13,599 nt of DNA from contig JBCBKN010000084.1 of the NCBI GenBank assembly GCA_038521775.1, positions 1 to 13,599 on the forward strand, read 5' to 3'. The translations under genes and the position numbers were made by a program. Positions 8,341 through 13,452 of the stretch are shown one piece after another (position 1 is the stretch's first letter; each line of letters opens with the position of its first letter). Source of the stretch: J013 sp038521775 (lineage in GTDB: Bacteria; Pseudomonadota; Alphaproteobacteria; Rhodobacterales; Rhodobacteraceae). Under the pieces are notes generated by a model, which was not told where the DNA came from, ran no database searches, and saw nothing but the letters and a program-made list of their open reading frames with translations.

Positions 8341-8368
8341 AATAAAGGGGTGCCGGGGGCGCGGTCAA
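8341..8368 (-). promoter_or_regulatory. Candidate sigma70-type promoter of gap
   Basis: On the minus strand TTGACC (8363-8368), a 16-base spacer, then TTTATT (8341-8346). The -35 matches 5 of 6 consensus bases, and the AT-rich -10 stands out in a very GC-rich background. The predicted start is near 8334, giving a leader of about 60 bases before the gap ATG. Confidence 0.5.
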
Positions 8369-8400
8369 TCGCAATCGTGCGCCACCGGTCGCAATGCGGC

Positions 8401-8976
8401 TCAGCCCTTCGGCGCACCATAGAGATCGAAGGCCACCTGAACCTGCTCGCCCACCCGGCTGAAGAGCGAGGAAAAGCCGATGCCCAGCCCGTAATCCTGA
8501 CGGTCGAGGTTCAAAACGCCGCGGGCGCGCAGGCCGCCCTCCGCCTCCTGAATGTCGAGCTCGACGGCAAGATCGACCACCCGCCCCTTGATCTCGATCT
8601 GGCCGCGGGCCAGGAAACGGTCGGTGTCGATCCGCTCCAACCCGACCAGGCGGAAGGTGAAATCGGGGTGTTCCTCGGCATGGAACCAGTCGATGCTTTG
8701 GGCAAAATGCGTGCGCACGGGGTCGCGCAGGCGGATGCTGTCGGACCGGATCGTCAGCTCAACATCGGCGGCCTGCGGCTGGGCCGGGTCGAAGACCGCG
8801 CTGCCGGTCAGCGCCGAGAAGCGGCCTTCCTGCGTCGTGCCATCCTCGACATAGGAAAACATGATCTTGCTGCGCTCGGCATCCAGCCGGTATTCGGCCG
8901 CGCTGGCAGCGCCGGCCAGGGCCAGGGTCGAGATCAGGGCAAGGGTTGCGGTGCGGGCGGTGCGGATGAAGCGCAT
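8401..8976 (-). CDS. YceI-family periplasmic lipocalin-like protein
   Basis: A 191-residue protein with a signal peptide (basic MRFIRTARTATLAL, then a hydrophobic stretch ending GAASA/AEY near residue 27), so probably periplasmic. The mature part follows the YceI pattern: AEYRLDAERSKIMFSYV, a SALTGSAVFDPAQP strand pair, VELTIRSDSIRLRDPVRTHFAQSIDWFHAEEHPDFTFRL, and later LNLDRQDYGLGIGF. Characterised YceI proteins fold as an extended beta-barrel that binds polyisoprenoid or amide lipids; ligand and role here are unknown. ATG 8976 has GGAGGA 4 bases upstream and begins the signal peptide; the open frame to 9039 is not used. It lies between tkt and gap on the same strand, 123 bases after tkt. 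No clear promoter was seen, so it may be read from tkt. Confidence 0.92.
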   Translation of the reverse strand: MRFIRTARTATLALISTLALAGAASAAEYRLDAERSKIMFSYVEDGTTQEGRFSALTGSAVFDPAQPQAADVELTIRSDSIRLRDPVRTHFAQSIDWFHAEEHPDFTFRLVGLERIDTDRFLARGQIEIKGRVVDLAVELDIQEAEGGLRARGVLNLDRQDYGLGIGFSSLFSRVGEQVQVAFDLYGAPKG

Positions 8977-9099
8977 GATGTCCTCCAAGGATGTTCCGGG
9001 CGTTCCCAGGGTTTCGATGCCCCCATCATGCCCAAACAAACTAGCGCGACTGTGCTGGCCGGCACGCCCCGAGATGCGCAGCCCTCGGTTAACAAACCA

Positions 9100-11118
9100 T
9101 CACAAAAGCGCTTTCACCCTGTCGGCAATTGCCCCGGCCGTGATGCCGAAATGCGCATAGAGCTCCTTATAGGGACCCGACGCGCCGAACCCGGCCATGC
9201 CGACGAAATCGGCCTTGGCCTCGCGCCCGCGCTCGCCCAGCAGCCAGCGGTCCCAGCCCTGGCGCACCGCGGCCTCAATGCCCACGCGCACGGCACCTGC
9301 CGGCAGCACGCGTTTGCGATAGCCCTCCTCCTGCGCCTCAAACAGCTCCCAGGCCGGCATGGACACAACCCGGGTGCCGATGCCCTCGGCCTGCAATTGC
9401 GCGCGCGCCTCCATGGCGATGGCCACCTCCGATCCGGTGGCAAGCAGGATCGCCGCCCGCTTGCCCTCGGCTTCGGCCAGAACATAGGCGCCCTGCGCGC
9501 TGAGGTTGCGGCGCTTTGTATCCTCGCGCAGCACCGGCAGGTTCTGCCGCGTCAATGCCAGCACCGAGGGCCCGTCAACCCCGCTCAGCGCCAGATGCCA
9601 GGCCTCGGCCGTTTCCACCGCATCGGCGGGGCGGAAGAGCGTGAGGCCGGGGATCGCGCGCAACGCCGCCAAATGCTCGACCGGCTGATGCGTCGGCCCA
9701 TCCTCGCCCAGCCCGATGCTGTCATGGGTCATCACATAGACCACCCGCTGGCCCATCAGGGCCGAGAGCCGCATCGCCCCGCGCGCATAGTCCGAAAAGA
9801 CCAGAAAGGTGCCGCCATAGGGCACAAGCCCGCCATGCAGCGCGATGCCGTTCATCGCCCCGGCCATGCCATGCTCGCGAATGCCGTAATGCACATAGCG
9901 GCCCTTGCGATTGTCGGGCGCGAAAATGCCCAGATCGGGCGTGCGGGTGTTATTGGAACCGGTCAGATCGGCCGAGCCGCCGAGCGTCTCGGGCATCACC
10001 GCATTGATCTCAGCCAGCGCAATCTCGGAGGCTTTGCGGCTGGCGATCTCGGGCTTTTCGGCAATGAGCCTTGTGCGCAGCGCCGCGACGGTTTTTTCCA
10101 GCTTCTTGGGCGGCACACCGGCCATCACACGCGCAAACTCCGCCCGGCGCCCGGGCGAGAGCGCGGCCAGACGCGCCTCCCAGGCCGCACGGTCGGCCGC
10201 GCCGCGGCTGCCGGCGCTTTCCCAGGCCGATTTCACGTCGGACGGCACCTCGAACGGCGCATGCGACCAGCCATAGATGTCGCGCAAGCTGGCAATCTCG
10301 CTGTCCCCCAGCGGTGCGCCATGCGCCCCGGCCGTGCCCTCCTTGGTCGGCGCGCCATAGCCGATCTTGGTCTTGCAGGCGATCAGCACCGGGCGGCGCG
10401 CGGTCATCGCCGTGGTCATGGCGCCCTCGATCGCCGCCGGGTCATGCCCATCGCAGCCGATGACCATCCAGCCCGAGGCGCGGAACCGCACAAGCTGGTC
10501 GGTGACATCGGCCAGCGAGACGGCCCCGTCGATGGAAATGCCATTGTCATCCCACAGCACCACCAGCCGGCCGAGGCGGTGCTTGCCGGCAAGGCTGATC
10601 GCCTCCTGGCTGATCCCCTCCATCAGGCAGCCATCGCCCGCGATCACCCAGGTCCGGTGATCGACAACCTTGGTGCCAAAGCGCGCGCGCAGCGCTTCTT
10701 CGGCCATCGCCATGCCCACCGCATTGGCCAGCCCCTGGCCCAGCGGGCCGGTGGTCGTCTCGATGCCCGGCGCATGGCCGAATTCGGGATGGCCTGCGGT
10801 CTTCGCGCCAAGCTGGCGGAAATTGCGCAGCTCATCGATGGGCATGCCGGGATAGCCCGCCAGATGCAGCAGCCCGTAAAGCAGCATCGAGCCATGGCCG
10901 GCCGAAAGCACGAAACGGTCGCGGTCGGGCCAGTCCGGCGCGGCGGCATCATGGCGCAGGAATTTCGAAAACAGCACCGTGGCGACATCGGCCATGCCCA
11001 TCGGCATGCCGGGATGCCCGGATTTTGCGGCCTGCACCGCATCGACCGCCAGCATGCGCAGCGCGGTTGCCATTTGCCAATGTTCGGTCTGCGCGTTGCG
11101 CCGGTCTGCGATGGTCAC
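9100..11118 (-). CDS. tkt: Transketolase
   Basis: A thiamine-diphosphate enzyme that moves two-carbon units between ketose and aldose phosphates, linking glycolysis to the pentose phosphate pathway (and to the Calvin cycle where present). It has 672 residues, usual for bacterial Tkt. Seen in order: KSGHPGMPMG (H35), SAGHGSMLLYG (H75), GPLGQG at 124-129, the thiamine-diphosphate motif GDGCLMEG at 161-168 closing with N192, then in the central domain YGIREHGMAGAMNG with the expected catalytic Glu, DSIGLGEDGPTHQPVEH, and a C-terminal transketolase domain with ATGSEV. The start is a GTG at 11118 with GAGGGAGA upstream; the first in-frame ATG, 45 bases inside, would remove part of the first helix. 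It is divergent from the coiled-coil/zapA pair and heads a minus-strand run of carbon-metabolism genes. Confidence 0.98.
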   Translation of the reverse strand: MTIADRRNAQTEHWQMATALRMLAVDAVQAAKSGHPGMPMGMADVATVLFSKFLRHDAAAPDWPDRDRFVLSAGHGSMLLYGLLHLAGYPGMPIDELRNFRQLGAKTAGHPEFGHAPGIETTTGPLGQGLANAVGMAMAEEALRARFGTKVVDHRTWVIAGDGCLMEGISQEAISLAGKHRLGRLVVLWDDNGISIDGAVSLADVTDQLVRFRASGWMVIGCDGHDPAAIEGAMTTAMTARRPVLIACKTKIGYGAPTKEGTAGAHGAPLGDSEIASLRDIYGWSHAPFEVPSDVKSAWESAGSRGAADRAAWEARLAALSPGRRAEFARVMAGVPPKKLEKTVAALRTRLIAEKPEIASRKASEIALAEINAVMPETLGGSADLTGSNNTRTPDLGIFAPDNRKGRYVHYGIREHGMAGAMNGIALHGGLVPYGGTFLVFSDYARGAMRLSALMGQRVVYVMTHDSIGLGEDGPTHQPVEHLAALRAIPGLTLFRPADAVETAEAWHLALSGVDGPSVLALTRQNLPVLREDTKRRNLSAQGAYVLAEAEGKRAAILLATGSEVAIAMEARAQLQAEGIGTRVVSMPAWELFEAQEEGYRKRVLPAGAVRVGIEAAVRQGWDRWLLGERGREAKADFVGMAGFGASGPYKELYAHFGITAGAIADRVKALL

Positions 11119-11133
11119 GGTGCTGTCTCCCTC

Positions 11134-11150
11134 ATCCGGCCGCCCCGGAT
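11134..11150 (-). promoter_or_regulatory. Hairpin in the tkt 5' leader
   Basis: ATCCGG/CCGGAT form a perfect 6-bp stem with a 5-base loop, ending a few bases upstream of the GAGGGAGA ribosome binding site of tkt. It would sit near the 5' end of the transcript predicted from the promoter at 11161-11188. Confidence 0.45.
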
Positions 11151-11160
11151 TTTGGGCGCA

Positions 11161-11188
11161 GCAATAACAGCCGCTAGCCCATGGTCAA
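11161..11188 (-). promoter_or_regulatory. Candidate sigma70-type promoter of tkt
   Basis: On the minus strand TTGACC (11183-11188), a 16-base spacer, TATTGC (11161-11166). The predicted start near 11154 gives a leader of about 36 bases to the GTG start. The -35 hexamer is identical to that proposed for gap. No experimental support. Confidence 0.5.
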
Positions 11189-11258
11189 GCGGGCCTGCCA
11201 AATGCCGCGTCGGGGCGCCGCGACCCGGGGGATGTGAATTGGCTTGATCCGCGCTAGA

Positions 11259-11376
11259 CTTGCGCCCGGGGCAAGAAGAGGCGATTCGCCGACCGGAAAA
11301 CCCATGCCTCAATGCCGCGCTTGCAAAATATGGCATTGGTGAGACATGGGAGTTCGACGCCGACAGGCAGGCGTCG
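11259..11376 (+). promoter_or_regulatory. Stem-loop-rich leader upstream of the coiled-coil gene and zapA
   Basis: This is the part of the 286-base divergent gap (11119-11404) nearest the plus-strand genes. It holds CTTGC/GCAAG (11259-11275), the palindrome GGCGATTCGCC (11280-11290), a compound stem CCCATG (11301-11306)/CATGGG (11345-11350) enclosing CAATGCC (11310-11316)/GGCATTG (11332-11338) with a 15-base loop, and CGACGCC/GGCGTCG (11355-11376). The arrangement suggests an RNA leader or small RNA, but I recognise no named family and see no confident plus-strand promoter. Confidence 0.4.
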
Positions 11377-11404
11377 GGGCGGTGAACGACCGGGCAGGAA
11401 AGGG

Positions 11405-11665
11405 ATGTTGATGGAGGACGACCATCTGAAGGCGCTGGAATCCCGGATCACCACGGCGCTGGACCGCATCGAGACCGCGCTGGACGCGCCATGCGCCGCG
11501 GGAGAGGCCGCACCCAATGGCGAATTGGATGCCGAGATCCGCTCCCAGGCCGAGGAGATCGACCGACTGCGCGGCAGGCTTGACGAGATGAAGGAAGCGC
11601 GCCGGCGGGATGCCGATGACGTCTCGGCGATTTTGGCGGATCTGCGCCCGCTGTTGGAGCAATAG
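11405..11665 (+). CDS. Small coiled-coil protein upstream of zapA (DUF4164-like)
   Basis: An 86-residue soluble, strongly charged protein, almost all helix. Two heptad-like stretches, about 6-28 (HLKALESRITTALDRIETAL) and 40-84 (DAEIRSQAEEIDRLRGRLDEM onward to LADLRPLLEQ), point to a coiled coil. It ends 3 bases before the zapA ATG, so the two are surely co-transcribed and probably co-translated. A similarly sized coiled-coil protein (DUF4164) precedes zapA beside tkt in rhizobia as I recall, so it may be the local equivalent; function is unknown, a cell-division link being only contextual. Start: AGGAAAGGG precedes ATG 11405 and another in-frame ATG at 11411; either could be used. The open frame back to 11312 runs through the stem-loop region and is not used. 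Confidence 0.75.
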   Translation: MLMEDDHLKALESRITTALDRIETALDAPCAAGEAAPNGELDAEIRSQAEEIDRLRGRLDEMKEARRRDADDVSAILADLRPLLEQ

Positions 11666-11668
11666 CCG

Positions 11669-12157
11669 ATGCCCGAGATCGACATTGCAATTGCGGGCCG
11701 GAACTACCGCGTCGCCTGCGATCCCGGAGAGGAGGCGCATCTGACCGCGGCCGCACGGCTGATCGATCTGGAGGCGGACGCACTGCGCCGGACCGCGGGC
11801 TCGGTGCCCGAAAGCCGGCTGATGCTGATGTCCGCGCTGATCATCGCCGATCGTCTCAACAGCACCGAGGCGCGCTTGCGATCGGCCGAGGAAACCCTGC
11901 GCGACAGCGAGGCTGCCTTGCGCGTGGCCGACGCGCAGCTTCGCAACGGCGTCGATGTCGAGGCGCTGTCGGCTGAGCGTGACGACCGCTCGGGAGACCG
12001 GCCGGGGGATCGCCCGGGCGACCGCCCGGGCGACCGTCTGCCGCGCGATCAGCGCAACCTCTTTGCCGATGACATTGCCGATGACGCGCTGGATCTGTTG
12101 GAACGGACCGCCGCCCGCCTGGAAGCATTGGCCGATAAGGTGGCGCCACCCGAGTGA
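11669..12157 (+). CDS. zapA: Cell division protein ZapA
   Basis: ZapA binds and bundles FtsZ filaments at the Z-ring in the cytoplasm. The 162-residue protein begins with the ZapA fold: PEIDIAIAGRNYRVACDPGEEAHLTAAARLID, then RLMLMSALIIADRLNSTEARL leading into a long helix that ends about residue 92. After that comes an unusual insert, four tandem GDR units joined by Pro (residues about 109-123, DNA 11993-12037), then an acidic helical tail NLFADDIADDALDLLERTAARLEALADKV. Bacterial ZapA is usually about 100-130 residues, so the insert and tail make this one long. Its ATG follows the coiled-coil gene stop by 3 bases, with GGAG about 10 bases upstream. It ends 93 bases before the convergent grxD stop. 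Confidence 0.92.
   Translation: MPEIDIAIAGRNYRVACDPGEEAHLTAAARLIDLEADALRRTAGSVPESRLMLMSALIIADRLNSTEARLRSAEETLRDSEAALRVADAQLRNGVDVEALSAERDDRSGDRPGDRPGDRPGDRLPRDQRNLFADDIADDALDLLERTAARLEALADKVAPPE
11993..12037 (+). repeat. In-frame 12-bp tandem repeat in zapA
   Basis: Four units of GGN GAY CGN with CCG between them encode GDRP-GDRP-GDRP-GDR. The last two full units are identical at the DNA level (GGCGACCGCCCG-like), so this is a recent slippage-type expansion in the flexible linker after the long helix. Confidence 0.9.
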
Positions 12158-12229
12158 GGTCTGGTCCTGAGCGGGCCCCTGGGCCCGGCCGCCGTATCGC
12201 GCGCCGGGCGGTCCGGTGTCGACGCAGCA

Positions 12230-12261
12230 GGATCAGGCGTCGCAGCCGGATCAGGCGTCGC
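12230..12261. repeat. 18-bp-period tandem duplication over the grxD stop codon
   Basis: GGATCAGGCGTCGC occurs at 12230-12243 and again at 12248-12261, an exact 14-base match with an 18-base period. The second copy contains the grxD stop and its last codons; the first lies just past the stop and, being in frame, carries a second TGA. Confidence 0.85.
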
Positions 12262-12619
12262 TGTTGGCCTCGCGGATCTTCTCTGCCGCGGCCTTGTCAT
12301 AGCCCACGCCCTTGGTCTCGAGAAGCTGGTCGAACTCACCCGACATCACCATTTCGGTGATGATGTCGCATCCGCCCACAAACTCGCCCTTCACATAAAG
12401 CTGCGGGATCGTGGGCCAGTCGGAAAAATCCTTGATGCCCTGGCGGATGTCGGCGTCATTGAGAACATTCACATCCTTGAAGGTCACGCCCATATAGTTG
12501 AGCACACCCGCCACGCGGGCCGAAAACCCGCATTGCGGCATTGTCGCGTTGCCCTTCATGAACAGCACCACATCGTTGCCATCCACATCCGCCTGAATGC
12601 TTGCCGCTGCGTCGGTCAT
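12251..12619 (-). CDS. grxD: Monothiol glutaredoxin, CGFS type (Grx4)
   Basis: CGFS glutaredoxins bind a bridging [2Fe-2S] cluster with glutathione and pass it on, alone or paired with BolA proteins; they act in the cytosol. The 122-residue protein has VVLFMKGNATMPQCGFSARV with the CGFS site at 30-33, then DVNVLNDADIRQGIKDFSDWPTIPQLYVKGEFVGGCDI, which holds the cis-Pro TIP and the GGCD glutathione-binding motif. The C-terminal extension past residue 108 is charged and Ala-rich. ATG 12619 is chosen for AAGGAGA 7 bases upstream; the open frame to 12778 gives a basic, low-complexity stretch unlike the family. A good promoter lies in front. bolA is just upstream on the same strand, which supports a GrxD-BolA pair. 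Confidence 0.96.
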   Translation of the reverse strand: MTDAAASIQADVDGNDVVLFMKGNATMPQCGFSARVAGVLNYMGVTFKDVNVLNDADIRQGIKDFSDWPTIPQLYVKGEFVGGCDIITEMVMSGEFDQLLETKGVGYDKAAAEKIREANSDA

Positions 12620-12664
12620 CGGTTTTCTCCTTGGCCGTTCGGCCGGAATACTGGGTCGCGGTGA

Positions 12665-12693
12665 TAGATAATCGAGCGCGTCCGCCCCTGCAA
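12665..12693 (-). promoter_or_regulatory. Candidate sigma70-type promoter of grxD
   Basis: On the minus strand TTGCAG (12688-12693), a 17-base spacer, TATCTA (12665-12670). The ATTATCTAT patch stands out in GC-rich DNA. The predicted start near 12658 leaves about 39 bases before the ATG. It lies in the 142-base gap between the small membrane-protein gene and grxD, where I saw no other gene. Confidence 0.55.
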
Positions 12694-12761
12694 TGGGGCC
12701 TTTACCTGCCACAGCGATGCCGCGGATGCGCCGCTTGGCCGGGCGGCCCCCACGCGGCGGT

Positions 12762-12920
12762 TCATCCATGCCCTCCATCGTCGGGGCCCCCGCGATCGTC
12801 GCGCCGCTGCGTGTCCGCAGATCGGGTCGGACGCGGGCGGCCGCGCTGTCGCCGTATCATCAGGCCGACGAAAACCGCAATCGCGCCGGCTGCCATCAGG
12901 AAGGTGGCGAACGCGCTCAC
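12762..12920 (-). CDS. 52-aa single-span membrane protein overlapping bolA
   Basis: A short gene starting with GTG at 12920, whose first four bases (GTGA) overlap the TGA stop of bolA, so translation is probably coupled. The product begins MSAFATFLMAAGAIAVFVGL, a single membrane span at about 4-22, followed by a strongly basic MIRRQRGRPRPTR stretch (expected to stay in the cytoplasm, so N-out) and a Gly/Asp/Arg-rich tail to residue 52. It has no cysteine. No family recognised. The position between bolA and grxD and the coupled start favour a real gene; low-complexity composition and lack of its own Shine-Dalgarno argue for caution. A role with the BolA-GrxD pair is only a guess from position. 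Confidence 0.6.
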   Translation of the reverse strand: MSAFATFLMAAGAIAVFVGLMIRRQRGRPRPTRSADTQRRDDRGGPDDGGHG

Positions 12921-13159
12921 TCCGGCGCGCGGGTGGTGAGCGCCAGGGCGTGCAACTCTCCCGCCGGGCCGTCCATCTTGCCCTTTAGCGCGGCATAGAT
13001 CGCGCGCTGCTGCTGAACCCGGTTGAGGCCGCGGAATTCCTCGGCAATGACCGTGGCGGCGTAGTGGTTGCCGTCGCCGGCGAGATCCGTGATCGTGACC
13101 TGGGCGGTCGGAAACGCCTCCTTGATCAACCGCTCGATCTCCACCGCTTCCATCGCCAT
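12917..13159 (-). CDS. bolA: BolA-family protein
   Basis: An 80-residue protein of the BolA/IbaG family, which forms heterodimers with CGFS glutaredoxins around a [2Fe-2S] cluster and acts in iron-sulfur maturation or iron signalling; cytosolic. Visible: an N-terminal helix MAMEAVEIERLIKEAFP, the loop and strand TDLAGDGNHYAATVIAEEF with the conserved His32 region, the helix RVQQQRAIYAALKGKM, and the final strand ELHALALTTRAPE with His70, the usual cluster-ligand position. ATG 13159 has GGGAGG 6-7 bases upstream; a second ATG 6 bases inside is possible. It ends in a 4-base overlap with the next small gene, and grxD follows, so the three form a unit. The bolA/ibaG subfamily was not resolved. 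Confidence 0.93.
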   Translation of the reverse strand: MAMEAVEIERLIKEAFPTAQVTITDLAGDGNHYAATVIAEEFRGLNRVQQQRAIYAALKGKMDGPAGELHALALTTRAPE

Positions 13160-13181
13160 GCCGATCCTCCCTGTCCTCACC

Positions 13182-13210
13182 GGTGTAGGCGCTGACCCGG
13201 GGCTTCGCAA
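13182..13210 (-). promoter_or_regulatory. Weak candidate promoter of bolA
   Basis: On the minus strand TTGCGA (13205-13210), a 17-base spacer, TACACC (13182-13187). The -10 is poor, and the predicted start leaves only a short leader before GGGAGG. bolA may instead be read from the purL side. Confidence 0.3.
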
Positions 13211-13260
13211 GACCATGCGCGCGGGCAGGACCCCGCGACGGCACATGTGCTGTGAGGATC

Positions 13261-13419
13261 GGCTGTCCGGGCAGGCCGTATAGCCGGGCTATGTGGGTGG
13301 GCCGTGCAGCTGGGCTTGGTTGTGGGTGCGCCGTGCAGGCGAGTTTTGCAGGCGGGCCGCGCAGACGGACCGTGTGGGTGAGCCGTGTGGGTGGGCCGTG
13401 CAGGTGGGCCGTGCCCACC
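13261..13419. repeat. Degenerate 13-bp tandem repeat (minisatellite), about 12 units
   Basis: Units of roughly GGCCGTGCAGGTG follow one another with a 13-base period. Clear units start at 13394 (ggccgtgcaggtg), 13381 (agccgtgtgggtg), 13368 (gaccgtgtgggtg), 13355, 13342, 13329, 13300 and 13287, with weaker ones at 13274 and 13261 and one 3-base insertion near 13313-13315. It occupies most of the 293-base gap between the purL-like stop and bolA; no gene was seen in that gap. Confidence 0.85.
13403..13419 (-). terminator. Hairpin after the purL-like gene
   Basis: GGTGGGC/GCCCACC form a perfect 7-bp stem with a 3-base loop, 33 bases past the stop at 13453. No T-run follows on the minus strand, so termination would be weak or rho-assisted. 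It lies in the last repeat unit of the minisatellite, which may be the reason it exists. Confidence 0.4.
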
Positions 13420-13452
13420 CCCGCTGTGGCCGGTATCAGCTCGTCAAGGAGG

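Noticed and set aside
9069..9088. CCGAG/CTCGG hairpin after tkt as a terminator
   Set aside because: Only 5 bp of stem with a 10-base loop and no T-run on the minus strand; tkt may simply read into yceI.
8296..11247. A 983-codon open frame on the plus strand, opposite yceI and tkt
   Set aside because: It is the mirror of two firmly identified minus-strand genes; GC-rich codon use leaves the opposite strand open. The peptide is Arg/His/Gln-rich with no domain, and the start has no convincing ribosome site.
12158..12250. Possible 6S RNA directly after zapA
   Set aside because: The gap is only 93 bases and convergent with grxD, too short for a 6S RNA; it holds GC-rich palindromic bits and the tandem duplication only.
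12620..12778. N-terminal extension of GrxD to an ATG at 12778
   Set aside because: The extra 53 residues are basic and low-complexity, overlap the preceding small gene and a good promoter, and the internal ATG 12619 has a strong ribosome site.
12762..13418. A 218-codon minus-strand frame running through the minisatellite and bolA
   Set aside because: Its first part is the translated 13-bp repeat (HLHGPPTRLTH and so on) and its middle is bolA out of frame; only its last 53 codons, starting at GTG 12920, look like a real gene.
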